64,000 nt of DNA from Camellia lanceoleosa (taxonomy: Eukaryota; Streptophyta; Magnoliopsida; Ericales; Theaceae), in NCBI GenBank assembly GCA_025200525.1, contig CM045761.1, forward strand, positions 103,144,182 through 103,208,181, written 5' to 3'. Below, in pieces: positions 38,213 to 49,939 of this stretch. The notes beneath the pieces were generated by a model. The model was not told where the DNA came from and did no database searches. It worked only from the letters and a program-made list of their open reading frames with translations. Both the position numbers and the translations under genes were made by a program. The number at the start of each line of letters is the position of its first letter. The first letter of the stretch is position 1.

Positions 38213-38437
38213 CACTCGAGCGAAGAAAGTCTCGCTCAAGCGTAAAAATCAAGCTCCTAGAAGTTTTACAGAGAATTACACTGTAGCTCGAGCGGCAAAA
38301 CTTGCCCTCAAGCAAACCCTGTTTTGCGAGACTCATCGCTCGAGCGACAGAAATCTAGTTCAATCATAAAAATCATGCAACCAATACTTTTACAGAGTTT
38401 TACAGACCGCTCAAGCTACCAAAGCTGCGCTCGAGCA
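38213..38437. repeat. Paired palindrome modules in the B LTR
   Basis: Pairs start at 38213/38233, 38285/38305, 38337/38357 (second arm decayed) and 38408/38428. Each pair is exactly 20 bp apart and related to CGCTCGAGCG. Spacers include AAGAAAGTCT and ACCAAAGCTG. Confidence 0.85.
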
Positions 38438-38809
38438 AAGTGCCCTATTTTAGAAATTTTGAAATGTTGTTTCATGTTCCAATTTCCATTCTCTTTCATT
38501 TCTAAGCACTCTTAGGCATACATTGAGCATTGTAAATGAACTAAACAAATAAGAAAGAGGCCTAAGAGAAATAAATAAGTAAGAACATATTGAATTTCTT
38601 GTGACCCAATAATGTGTTATGAAACTTGTAGGGTGAAGCATGAGGGCAAATCCATCGACGGAACACCGTGAGTAATATCTTAGTAAAGATATTTTCAAGT
38701 ATATTATTTTCCAAATGCTACTTCTATATAAGCTTCATGTTGATTTGAATTATAAATGAGTATTCAATATGCCTAATTTTTATATAAGGCTCTGCGAAGA
38801 ACATGACTT

Positions 38810-39218
38810 GGACCCAAGGCCGTTTGATATGTATGAATTGGGCCTAAGGCCATTTGATACGTTTCGATATGTATGAATTGGGCCTAAGGCCGTTTGATAC
38901 ATTTGATATGTTTAAATTAGGCCTAAGGTCGTTTGCTAATTTTGAATATTTTGATAGGCCAAAGGCCATTTGAATAAAAAGGTGGTCATGATCATGAATA
39001 TGAAATAAGCATAAATATGAATAAGAAAAAATGGGCCCGAGGCCGCTTGATACATTTGAAGTATTTGAATTGGGCTCGAGGCCGCCTTATGGATATGACA
39101 AAGTTAAGCAATGGGCTCGAGGCCGTAGATATGTTCGATAAGAATCTAAAATGGGCTCGAGGCCATTTGACGGTACAACAAAAACACGAGTGGGCCTAAG
39201 GCCATTTGTATATGAAAT
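38810..39218. repeat. Imperfect minisatellite, about 10 units of 35-42 bp
   Basis: Units begin GGGCCTAAGGCC or GGGCTCGAGGCC followed by RTTTGATA-type sequence. Early units use CCTAAGG, units around 39050-39170 use CTCGAGG, and the last returns to CCTAAGG. A 60-codon frame across it is a by-product. Confidence 0.85.
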
Positions 39219-39749
39219 TACGGGGTTGATGTACTTAATGTGAACCTCATTCATATAATCCCTTTTCTTTGGTATTATTCACTGGGCTTTCGCTCCCTCT
39301 TATTTATACGCATGTAGGTGCGCAAAGAGATGTCCAACCTCAGCCTCAGTGAAGAATGTGAGAGAAATCCAAGTTTTGTGTAGTCAGCTCGGGTGTCTCA
39401 CGCACGAGACTTTGTTTCTATTGTTTTGTCTACTCTTTTGCTACCTTGGTGGTCCCGCTGGATCACCTAAGTCTATAAGCTTTCAGTTTGATTGACTATG
39501 TGTATGAAAGTTCTTGGATGTACAAGATGTTAACTCTGTTTATATGGTGTGAATTATTATGGAATACGTTGAAATGTTTTTGATATGTCATATAAGCACA
39601 ACTCTTTATACAAAATTTTTAAGTCTGCTTCCGCTTTGGACCCTTTATTAATATTACGATACTTTTAATCATGTTTAAGGGCATAGGTAATCTCATGATT
39701 ACTAGCCGGTTATAACCTTAATCTATAGAGGCGGGTTCGGGTCATGACA

Positions 39750-40254
39750 ATAAATATCTAAGACATTTGTGGAAATCTTGCAAAAAAGGTCGAAATTCCA
39801 AAAAATGCTCTATTCCTGGACAATTTAGCCAGCCGTATCATTATGTATCTGGTCGATTGTATTTTTATCTGGCTATGAATTGTTGGCGAACTAAAAAATA
39901 CATTGTTGGATTAATAAGATAGAGTTAGCATGATTTGAAAGGAGAAGCAAATATTTTAGAGGATTCCAATCCTTCTATTCATTCACAATGTATCTTTTTC
40001 TTGATTTATTTGAAAGAAGGCAACATTTTGAGTTTTGAAAATGTGAGGCTCGAGACATGGTGGAAATGTCCGAGTCAGGCAACCAAACAGAGTTTGAAAA
40101 AGGCTTTCAATTGGTCAAAAAAATATTTTGGCTAAAACAAATACTTGGTTGGGATTTCAAGTTTAACTCTCGAGTTTCTTGATGAGGAACTCATAAGATT
40201 AGCACACCTTAATTTTCATCATTGGGTAAGGCCGATCAAAATGGGGTGTCTATA
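39750..40254 (-). repeat. Truncated Ogre-like LTR fragment
   Basis: About 500 bp ends CAAAATGGGGTGTCTATA, matching the outer LTR end of the solo LTR (GGGGTGTCTACA) with one change. The left part fits nothing else here and directly follows the end of LTR B. No gene is recognised. Confidence 0.5.
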
Positions 40255-40684
40255 GTACTACACACTTGCTAATTGATCTTGACTCAATCTTTGCCAAACA
40301 ACTCTTTAGGTTTGTCCTCCAAAGCAATATTTCTATCTTGTTGGAAGAGCATGCCTAAGACTTGCATTACCAGATGTCAAAGCTGTTAGTCCCATCGAAC
40401 TTCTCAACTTTGAACCTCGCGTTGGAGCCCGTACTCCGTTGCGTCGGTTTACTTGAAGAATCTTTCTTTTCTGCCATCTTTTCTATAATTTTCATGGACC
40501 ACCAACCAAATGTATTTCGCGGAAGCGAACGAACGCCCCAAGTCAAAACCTGGAGCTCTAATACTAATTTATTGTGCAGAGAGCATCTAGAACACTCAAC
40601 CACCCGAAAGGTTGATGATGGTTATGAATGTTGAGAACAAGAACTAGAACGATAACAAGAATAAAAATATATATATGGAGAGAG
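40255..40684 (-). pseudogene. Ty1/copia 5' fragment (gag start, PBS, LTR edge)
   Basis: On minus, an ATG at 40477 opens MAEKKDSSSKPTQRS and reaches FKVEKFDGTNSFDIW, the usual N-terminal gag motif of plant Ty1/copia elements. After a frame break near 40367 a gag-like stretch with ALEDKPKELFGKDW continues to about 40260. Upstream on minus, TAGTATTAGAGC (40555-40566) looks like a worn iMet PBS, and the sequence from about 40573 to 40684 would be the LTR edge. It is cut on one side by the Ogre-like fragment and on the other by LTR C. Confidence 0.65.
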
Positions 40685-41747
40685 TGTCATGATTCCATCC
40701 CACCTCTATACGATAGTGAAGTGACTGGCTAGTAATCCTTGATTACTAGAGGCCTAACTTGACAAATCACAAAATAAACTAAACTATAATAGGGCTTACC
40801 AATGGAATTTCCATTACATTAAACTGATAAGTCTATTAGAGCAGTGCATAGGTAGATATAAAATGAAACAGACAAACTTCTTATTTAACTCTTGAATAAT
40901 TTACATCATGTACATAGGTTGCAAAAGGAACAACTACTTGCATCCATAAAGTACGAAAACCTATTAACTATTACATAAACACCCAAAACTTGTTCTTCAA
41001 AGAGCAAAATCTCATAAAGAGAAAACAAAAGAAAAGGCTCTTCAAAACAAGTCCCTCAAGTCCATGACCTCTATCGCTCCTGAGGTTGATCACCTATATA
41101 TATATGTATATAAGAGGGTGAGTGAAATCCCAGTGAATAATATCAAGGTAAAGTGGTAAATGAATAAATTCCAAGCATTTGCAAAGTATCCATTTCAATG
41201 TATAATTTAGAAAGCATTCAAGCATTTCATACAAATATCTTATAGTCAAAATTATGATAACATGGTACATCTAATAGAGAAAACAAAATGCCATTCTTGC
41301 TCATCGAAGGGAGATTTCAATAACGGCCATGACACGAAAATAAACATCGTCCAATGGTTAGGACTCACTAAAGGATGACATCACTAGATTCATTAAAATA
41401 TGGAATATTCATTCATTTGGAAAAAAATAAGTGTTCCACAAAACAAAATATGTCTTCAAGTTTTCAAAACTAATTTTTGAACATAACTTTATAGTAATAT
41501 TATGCACAAATGGCTTATGCTTGGTATTACTTCTTTATGATCTCGACTTACATAACACAAATACAAGTACGGATGAAACAAAACAAAAATGATTAAACTA
41601 TCCTAACTTAGCTTTTCTTTTCTAATCAACTTAATTTAAGTGGGTTTATAGTTGTGTTTAACATTTATTTCGGTTTAAAACAAGTACAAGGGTGTCCAAG
41701 GGTCAAAAGAATCAAAAATAAAACAAAACGGACCAAAACTCTATCTT

Positions 41748-41862
41748 CTGCATGTGCAGGGGTTGGGGCACTTGCGGGCCGCACGTGTAATTATTTCAAA
41801 ATTGAAATTGGTTTTGGGATGGTCTAGCCGAACGTGCGGCTATGATTTCACAACACGTGAGG
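41748..41862. repeat. CACGTG-type motif cluster in the C LTR
   Basis: GCATGTGC, GCACTTGC, CGCACGTGT, GAACGTGCGG and ACACGTGAGG fall within about 110 bp. Their spacings (about 13-23 bp) are less regular than the 20-bp pairs of A and B. Confidence 0.55.
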
Positions 41863-42499
41863 GAAATGGCTGTGAAGGTGTTGCTCAAACTTATCTTTTG
41901 TTTTAACTCATTATTTCCCATTTTCTTAGCTTGGGGACCATAATAAATGATGTTAAAACATGCACGATTAGTGGAAAAACATGAAGCTATGATCTTTTCC
42001 AAAAGAACAACATCAAAGATATAATTTAATTTAAAGATTCAAGAATCAGAACTTAGGTTTTGTCGAGAATTTTATGAACTTCAATTATATCCGAAGTCTC
42101 TCCTTTTTGAACTTTCAAAACATGAATTTAGATATGTAAAATCATTGGAACCATGAGAAGTATGAGAATACTCCCTCTTATGAATCATAACTATCAAAAA
42201 CAAGATCAAATCAATAAGAATTGGAAGCCTCCTACTTATTCTTCAACTTACTTCAATTTTCTTCATTCTTTCTCTTCATTTTTTCTTTCCTAATTCAATT
42301 TGATCCTAACCTTTTCTCAATCTTAGGTAGCAGGTGGATTTGCTATAAGAATTAGAAGTGGAATCTTACCTTGAGACACTTTCTAGGATGAATTTGAGCT
42401 AGGGTTTCCTTTTGCCTCTTCTTTGTCCTTTCTTTTTCTTCCTTTATGTTTCTCTTTTCTTTCTTTTTTTTCTTCTCTTCTTGCTTTCACGATTTCCAC

Positions 42500-42501
<2 letters not shown>

Positions 42502-42533
<32 letters not shown>
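42502..42533. repeat. (CT)n microsatellite in the C LTR
   Basis: This run of about 32 bp is a GA run in the element's own orientation, at the position matching those in LTRs A and B. Confidence 0.95.
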
Positions 42534-42537
<4 letters not shown>

Positions 42538-43043
42538 CTCTTATACTACCTTCTTATATGACAAAAATGGGACAAATGTGGTGTAGGACAAATAAGGTAA
42601 GGTATATGTATGCTTCCCTTACTTGTGTACTTACTAATTCACTAATCCTACTTACTTAGCTTGGTTTAATTAAAATTAAGACTAATTAGTCAAGGTTTAA
42701 TTTAATCATACTTAACTTAATTAATCTTGATTAAGGTTCATTAATCATACTTGATTATCACTAATCCCAATTAGCAAAATAACACATAGCACCAAAATGT
42801 GAGCACATAAGTCTAAGATCTTTAAGCTTCTCAATTAGTGCATAGGCACATCCTAGCTATCACCAATCAAAAGTCATCTCCTAACTCAAGGTAGAAAACA
42901 TATAAATTTTACACTAAAGGTTTTCAAAACTAACTTCTTTTCTCTAGTTCCTAGCAAGCCTTAGTTCACATAAGTATATAATAAAAGGCATGAATGCAAG
43001 AATAACATGATATGCATCATGCATGAAATGGTTAGTTGTCACA

Positions 43044-45745
43044 TTCTTCCCACCGTAAAAAGTTTGGTCCTCCAAACTTGTCTTACCTTTTATAGGAAAT
43101 AAATCTAGATACCTCTTCCTCATCTCATATTCTCTCTCTGAAGCGGCTCCCTTCCCATAATGGTCCTTCCACTCAACTTTCACTGTTGGAATGGATTTGT
43201 TTCTCAATTGTTTAACTTGGCGGTTGATGATCTAAATTGGTTGTTTTTCATACTCTAAGTTTTCATCAATAGCTAATTGGTGATAGTCTATAACATGAAA
43301 AGGATCCCAGACATAACTGTGTAACATAGAAATATGGAATATATTTTGAAGTTACTCTATTCCTAGCGGTAGTGCGAGTCGGTAAGCCACTGGACCAATT
43401 TTCTCCAAGATCTAAAATGGTGCTATATAGCGGGGTGATAACTTACCTTTCTTTCCTAAGCGAGATTTTCTCTTTATTAGAGTTACTTTTAATAATACGT
43501 GGTCTCCAACATCAAACTCTAAGTCCCTCCTCTTCAAATTACATAACCCTTTTGGCAGCTTTGGGTAGTCTTGAGTCATTTTTAGATGATCTTTTCAATA
43601 GTAACTTGTACAATTTCTGGCCCTAACAATGGTTCATCTCCTATCTCTGTCCAAAAAATTGGTGATCTACATTTCGTTCCATATAATGCCTTGTATAGTG
43701 CAATGGCAATGCTAGCTTGAAAACTATTGTTGTACGCAAATTCTACTAATGGTAGGTGATTTTTCCAGCTTCCTTGAAAATCCAAATGAAGCATATCCTC
43801 CAATGTCTGAATAGTTCTTTCGGTTTGCCCATCTGTTTGTTGATTGAAGGTAGTGCTAAATTCAATTCTATACCCATGGTTTTTTGCAAACTTTGTCACA
43901 ATCTGAACATAAATTTCAGATCTCTATTAGAGACAATAGATATAGGTACTTCATGCAATTTAACAATTTCACCTATGTATATGGCAACAAGTTTGTCCAC
44001 ATTATAAAAAGTTTTCACATTTCCATTCTGGAATAGGAAGAGATTAAAGCAAACCTGCTAACCTTTGATGTTCTACCTTGACCTATTGGCATTGGAGACA
44101 ATGTGAACAAATTCAGTAGTATCCTTTTTCATGTCGGGCCACCAATAAGCATCTTTAAGATCATGGCACATTTCTGTGTTCCCTGGATGCATAGCAAATT
44201 TGGAATGATGAGCATTCTCCATAACATTCATTTTTATTTCTGGAAATCACGGACACACAACCTACCTTGAAATTTCAACACTTGATCTTCTATAACAAAT
44301 CCCGGTCTTGGCTTTGACCCCATTTTATCGTAAACTTTCTTAAAAGAACTTATTTTTCATTTGCCTTTGCTTGATCTCCTCAATTATTACTGGTTGTGCT
44401 GTATTTGTAGCCAACACTCCTCTTTGCTCACATAACACAATCTTCATTTCTATTCTTTCTAATTCTTGAAGTATTTCTTACTGTCTTGTAAGCAAACACG
44501 CCAAATTTCATGTGCTCCTTGTAATTGGTCAAACAAATTGTCAATTCTTGGTAAAGGATATTTATTCATAATGGTTACCTTATTCAGCTCCCGGTAGTCG
44601 ATACACAACCAAAGCATTCCATCATTCTTTTTGATAAATAAGATCAGTGCGCCCTAAGATGATGTACTAGACCAAATAAACCCCTTGTCTAACGATTTCT
44701 ACAATTGAACTTTCAATTCTTTCAATTTTGAGGGTGACATTCTATATGGAGTCTTTGAAACAAGCAAGATACCTGGTATAACATCAACAGTAAGCTCAAT
44801 TTCCCAGTCTATGAAACCTCCTAGTAGGTCATTTGGGAACACATCTAGAAACTCTCTAACCATTGGAATGTTGTCAAGACTGACATCTATTATCTATATA
44901 TTTAAGATACTACGCAAATAACCCTTGCATCCCTTTTTAAGTAACTTAGAAGCTTTTATTGATGATATTAAATAAGGTAGGGGAACAATTCCATTGCCTT
45001 CAAAAGAGAATTCATTAGGCTCTGGAGATTGGAATAAAACTCGTTTGGACACACAATCAATAGTGCCATGATACTTGGACAACCAATCCATGCCCAATAT
45101 GACATCAAAATGACCCATGTCTAGAGGCATTAAATCAACATACAAGCTAACATCTCCAATTAAAATATCACATGCTGGATAAATAGATGCTTATAACATG
45201 GAACCTCTAGACAATGAAGAAACATATAAAAAATATTCCAACGGCTCCAATGATTTATTCAACTTATTAGAAAATAATTTTGTAAAAAAAAGAATGTGTG
45301 GAACTGAATCAATTAACACATAAGCATTTGATGCACAAATTGAGAGGATACCTGAGACAACAAACGCAGTGTTTTGGGTGTCTCCTTGGACAAGTGTAAA
45401 AACTCTCCATTGCTTGATGTTCTCTCTTTCTACAACAGAGTTGCATTCAGCTTTGGTACTAAAGTTGAACTAGATGAATTGGCAATGGATCTATTATCAC
45501 TTCGCCAAGGTTGTGGACAATTCTTTGCTAGATGGCCCATTTTCCCACATAGGAAACATGCTCCAAAAACCCGATAGCAAACTCCGCGATGTTTCTTTAC
45601 ACACTCTAGACAAGTTGGTATCCCATTGCCACCTTGGTTGAAATTGTTGAATCCTCCTGTGTTTGGCCTTTTATTCACAATGCCACTAGTCTCCTACTCA
45701 CTTCAAATCCTTGCCTTTTTCTTTTCCACCCTGAGGATTTCTTTT
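43044..45745 (-). pseudogene. Element C: decayed gag-pol with a deletion in RT
   Basis: Read on minus from 45745: a gag tail with a zinc-finger region CLECVKKHRGVCYRVFG and the knuckle CFLCGKMGHLAKNC (45430-45678); a protease-end region DVILGMDWLSKYHG (44894-45145); an RT start with [24 protein letters not shown] codons near 44640-44570; a jump after [14 protein letters not shown] near 44520 straight to the linker before integrase, so the RT centre and RNase H are missing; integrase with FSTTFNQQTDGQTERTIQTL and [10 protein letters not shown] (43582-43899); and a chromodomain-like tail VKVEWKDHYGKG (43110-43207). Many stops and shifts are present. It is the same chromovirus subfamily as A and B. 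The gag N-terminus and 5' LTR are absent; the sequence changes to element D near 45745. Confidence 0.85.
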
Positions 45746-46846
45746 GTGTAGTTAGTTTGTGGCTATATTCCTTTAAATGTATGCTGTGGAATGTTCATAC
45801 TTGTGTAGAATTTATTGTTTCAATATCATGCTCTAACCTTGATTTAATACACCTAAATCAAATGAGAAACTTAATTAGGGTGGTATTGGGTTTCCGATCA
45901 CTTACATGAAATCTATGAGATAATGATGTATAACTTTCAAGAAATGATTGTTGCAATGAATTTCTCAATTAAAGGTTAAGTCTTGCGCAAGTGGTTGTTC
46001 AGAACCCTTGAATGGATAGATTATATTCTGATCCTAGGTGGTTTTTAGTGTGATAAGGTTGGAGGAGGTTTGGGTGTTGACCCTTATTTTACCTTCTCTT
46101 CTAAGGTTCTCAGATGTTGCTATGGGGTATGTAACCGTTGTAGGCTTCCGGGGTAAGGTCTGCAAAGTAGCAAAAGAGAGGGCATACTGAATAATCTGAG
46201 TCCAATTCTTGCGGTTGAGAGGATGAAATTTCTTTGAGGATTTACAGATTACTAACACCTAACAGGTAACCCTTTGCTTGTTTACTTGATTATCATACTT
46301 CATTGCTTATTGTAAATGTGATTGTGTATTGGATTGGGAAAAAAAAAAAGATGGGGTACGTGTGGATTTACTGGACATTCCAAACTCATGGCGTTTCATG
46401 CCAGGTGTTGAAGAAACCTACACAAACGACGGTGAACTAGACGCCTTTGAAGACTTTTGGTTATCATAGAAGAATTTAGAAGATTATTTTTGTTTAAGTC
46501 CATCTGTAATCGTATTTTCTTTTGGGAATGTAATATTGATAGAACTTCTTGTTTGTAACAAAATTATAACTTTGTAATTATTATTTTGCTTATATATATA
46601 TATATATATCTTTTGTGAACCTATCCTCATCCTTCCATCAGCTTATGTAGACTTTGTGTTAATACCTTGTTAAGATCTGGGAAAAAAAAAAAAAAGTAGC
46701 CTTACTATCTAAGAAGATTGTACTTTGAAGGGAGACTATATTGATTCCTCCGATCTTTCCTAGCATCTTACTAAGTTACTGACCAAAGGACTCGTTAGTG
46801 ATGTTACCTATACTTCAACCCTTAGAGTAGAATTTGGGGCATCATA
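45746..46846 (+). repeat. Element D 5' LTR, 5'-truncated
   Basis: About 1.1 kb aligns with the 3' part of the LTRs of E (blocks at 48640-49608), with clear divergence. It ends GGGGCATCATA followed by a PBS, where E has GGGGCGTCACA. The first 1.5 kb of the LTR is missing and replaced by element C in the opposite orientation. The left boundary is uncertain by some tens of bases. A short TA run lies near 46595-46610. Confidence 0.8.
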
Positions 46847-47008
46847 ACTTGGTATCAGAGCCTAGGTTCAACCCTTAACCCACGTTCCCAATTCGCGACT
46901 CTAGTTGCCTTTTTCCATATACACTAGTGCATTATTATAACAATATTCTATATCCTTTTTCCTTATATACTAGTGTATTATTATAACACTATTATCTAAT
47001 ATCAACTT
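46847..47008 (+). mobile_element. Element D PBS and leader, up to the insertion of E
   Basis: TGGTATCAGAGC (46850-46861) follows the LTR end by three bases and is succeeded by CTAGGTTCAACC as in E. The leader continues to AACTT at 47004-47008, where E is inserted. It resumes at 57642 and leads to a decayed ATG at 57680. Confidence 0.88.
47004..47008. repeat. Target-site duplication AACTT, left copy
   Basis: AACTT at 47004-47008 is repeated at 57637-57641, directly outside the two LTR ends of E. Confidence 0.93.
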
Positions 47009-47624
47009 TGTAAGGCCCCTAAAATATGTATTTACTTCTCAGACCCTAATGATGAATTATTTTCTTAAAGCCATCGTTTACTTGAATTAATTTGAATCTT
47101 GTCAGTTAGCAATTGCTATTTTTATTTTTATCAAAACAGAAATTCCCTAACCTAATTTAATTCTACCTAGGTTACATGTATTTAACTTCAAGCCCTCATT
47201 TATATATATATATATATTATTTCAAAACTTGCCCCCAAAATAGTAATTATATCTTGTACCATGGTATGCCATCAATCTTGCATATATATATGTGTGTGTG
47301 TGTATATACACCTTGAGGGATGTGCCTAGGACCTAAATTAATAAAAAAATTTACCCCATCACACTCCCCCAAGGCTAGCCCTCCTAGGGAAGGGAGAAAG
47401 GAGCCAATTTTCCAAGATGATGATTATGAAATCGTAGAGAAATACAACCTAGTGATCTACCTAGGATACAAAATCTAAGAATTGGTTTTATTACAACTAG
47501 ATTTGGCCTTAACCAATGGAACAAGCCTCCTAAGACCCTTCTATTCCTTTAGAATTCAAGAAAAATCCTAACTTTCCATCCAATCCCAACTAAAGGGCTT
47601 TTATGTCCTTTTACCCCAAATTTG

Positions 47625-47636
47625 TCTATATATACC
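47625..47636 (+). promoter_or_regulatory. Putative TATA box of element E
   Basis: TCTATATATACC is followed by a C-rich stretch and repeated ACAC, then a purine-rich leader. It is the best core-promoter candidate in the LTR and is unchanged in the 3' LTR at 55681-55692. Confidence 0.55.
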
Positions 47637-48284
47637 ACACCCTCCCTAGCTTGCAAATATACACACAACACACTCACTCACACACATTTTGGTTAGAAAG
47701 AGAGAGGAGAGCAAGGAAGAGAAATCTAGAGGAGAAGAAGGAGGAAGAAAAGAGAGTTTCTTGTGCAAAGCTTGGAGGGTAAGCCACCAACACAACCCTC
47801 TCTTCATTTTCTTTTCTAATACATGTTTTTAAAGATCCTAAATAAAGTTTCAGATCTGTTATTATCAAGCTCCTATGTTAAAAATACTAAGATTTGAGTA
47901 TTGTCTACATCTCTCTTGTATTCTACCCATTTTGGCACAAAACGATCTTCTTTTGTACAAATCTCTCAACTTTTCAAGGGTACTCTTTCAAACAAATTTT
48001 CTGAGTTAAACATGTGATAGTTAGCATATTTTCTTCACAAAAGAAATGAGACTTTCCCATGGTGGAACCCCCTTTTTATAATTTTTCTTGTTTTGGGCAT
48101 TCTACCTTAAAACCTGTTTTTGCAGTCAACTTCCAAACATTCCAAAAAAAAATGTACAAAAATATTCTGAACCTCTATTTTGTGTCAAAACCTTCCTTAA
48201 TGAGTTATCTTTCAACTAAAATTGGTTTCATCGAAAAACATTGAGTGGTTTGCAAGAAAATCAAGTTTTCGTAACAGTCAACAG

Positions 48285-48333
48285 AACTGGGCAGATTCTG
48301 GGCAGATTCTGGACAGCTCTGGACAGTGCTGGA
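48285..48333. repeat. CTGGRCAG repeat, 10-11-bp period
   Basis: The words CTGGGCAGATT, CTGGGCAGATT, CTGGACAGCT, CTGGACAGTG and CTGGAC follow each other. The 3' LTR (56340-56378) has one unit fewer. Confidence 0.85.
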
Positions 48334-49611
48334 CTATTTTCTAAATAATTTAAAATCGGGAAAAGCAATCCCATTTCCGAAAAATGTTCTAGAAACTAGA
48401 TCAAATTCTCTACGAACCATAGGAAAACCGAGTCCGGTGGATGATCCTAAGTAGTCCTTTCATATTAACCTTCATGTGATGTTAAATATGGAAATTTGTT
48501 ATGTTGGATGTTTTATGCTCTTGTATTCATGAAAATGTTTAATGGCTTATTATCATATCTTGGCATGATGTTGTATGGGTATGTTATGTTATTTATCTTC
48601 TTATCTTGAGAAGGCATGCTTATGTGGATTTTATTTTATTGTTTAGTTGGACTAACCTTGACTTAAAACACTTAATTCAACGGGAAACCTAATTGGGTGG
48701 GTATTGGGTTTTCGAACACTTGAGTTATGAAAAGATGATAATATGCGATATGTGGTTGTTGGGATGCGTTAACTATTCGGGTTAAAATCTTATGCAAGTG
48801 GTTTTCGGACCCTTGAACGGAGCGGTTGTATTCGGACCCTAGGTGGTTTGGTGTAAGGAGGATTCGGCAAGGCCCTATTTTTACCGCCTTTTGAGGCCCG
48901 CGTTGGCACTACGCTGTATATAACCGCTGGTAGGCATCCGAGGTTAGTTCTGCAACAAAGCAAAGAAAAGAGGGGCATACCGAATAATCCAAGGCTCCGA
49001 TTCTTGTGGTCGGGAGGACGGAATCTCTTTGGGGGATTTCTAGTTACTAACATCTGACTCAACTCTTAATGTATTTATTTGTTTATTGGAGTATCATGCT
49101 TTACTACTTGGTGCTATAAATGTGATTGTGTATTGGACTAGGAAAAGGAGTGGGATGTGTGTGTGTGTTTACTAGGCATTCAAAGCTCACGGCGTATCAT
49201 GCCAAAACGGCGTAACTCAGAGCGAAGACGCAGCCGGAAACCTTTGAAGACTTTTGGCTATCTTAGGAATACTAGAAGTTTCTTTTTGAATATTTTTGTA
49301 AGACTCATATGAAGCTTAAAACTTTCTTTTGGGATGTAATGTAATGGAACAATCTTTTTAATCAAGTATAATTGTGGTTGTTATGTATCTATATCCTATG
49401 TATAAACCTTATCGTTGCTTATGAGACTTTGTGCCAATGCCTTGTAAGATCTGTCAAAAAGGTAGTGCGCTGCCTAAGAAAGCTGGACTTAGAAGGGAGG
49501 CTATTTTGACTCCTCCGGCGATCTGTGATCTTACCTGGTTATTGACCATAGGACCCACTAGTGACTCTCCCTTGACTGCAACCTATAGTGTAGAATCGGG
49601 GCGTCACAACT

Positions 49612-49623
49612 TGGTATCAGAGC
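49612..49623 (+). other. Primer-binding site of element E, tRNA-iMet type
   Basis: TGGTATCAGAGC is intact, three bases after the LTR end. Confidence 0.95.
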
Positions 49624-49747
49624 CTAGGTTCAACCATTAACCCTCGCAACCCTACCTGCGACTCTAGAAGCCCTTACCCCTTATCTTATTTATTTTATCA
49701 CACTGTTATAAGAAGATTAACTAATGAAACTCCTTTTCTACCTTAGG

Positions 49748-49939
49748 ATGTCGTCAGGAGACTATCCAGGACGCGGCATCAGTACCGACTCATGGGGTGT
49801 TTTTCGTATACAAGGAAGAAGGGCCATGTCTGTCAGCCCTTACTTTAGCCGCCGACGCTGTGAAATCACTGCCGAGGAAATGATCAAAACCGAGATACGC
49901 AAGGTGGAGACAGAATACCCCCGCTATACGAGGGCGTAG
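49748..49939 (+). CDS. Leader ORF upstream of gag in element E
   Basis: A 63-residue frame begins MSSGDYPGRGISTDSWGVF and is rich in basic residues (FSRRR) with an acidic-basic EEMIKTEIRKVE stretch. An equivalent start (ATG at 57680, MSSSNG then a stop) lies at the same place in element D, where matching sequence continues in broken frames. In E, similar coding character seems to continue in another frame to about 50275, ending in an acidic DEDFDW-like stretch that D also has near 58150. It may be an extra protein ahead of gag, or a gag N-terminus separated by an intron or decay. I do not recognise a domain. Confidence 0.4.
   Translation: MSSGDYPGRGISTDSWGVFRIQGRRAMSVSPYFSRRRCEITAEEMIKTEIRKVETEYPRYTRA

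Larger units (their letters stand above)
37176..39749 (+). repeat. Element B 3' LTR
   Basis: This 2574-bp LTR starts TGCGCTAACC, a decayed form of the TGTGACAACC start of A, and ends GGGTTCGGGTCATGACA. A TATA-like GCTTATAAATAC lies at 37521-37532, a GA/GGGA run at 37597-37636, palindrome modules at 38213-38437, and about ten GGGCC-AAGGCC units at 38810-39218. The order TATA, GA run, palindromes, minisatellite matches LTR A. The 5' part of element B is not in the window. Confidence 0.87.
40685..43043 (-). repeat. Element C 3' LTR
   Basis: This 2359-bp LTR runs from TGTCATGATTCC to GTTGTCACA on plus, so it starts TGTGACAAC on minus like LTR A. The CTAGTAATC...GATTAC block next to its outer end matches LTR B reversed. 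A CT run lies at 42502-42533. Where A and B carry CTCGAG palindromes, this LTR has CACGTG-type words at about 41750-41860. No protein is recognised. Confidence 0.87.
47009..49608 (+). repeat. Element E 5' LTR
   Basis: This 2600-bp LTR starts TGTAAGGCCCC and ends GGGGCGTCACA. A TATA box lies at 47625-47636. CTGG-CAG units of 10-11 bp occur at 48285-48333, with one more 11-bp unit than the 3' LTR. No protein is recognised. Confidence 0.95.
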
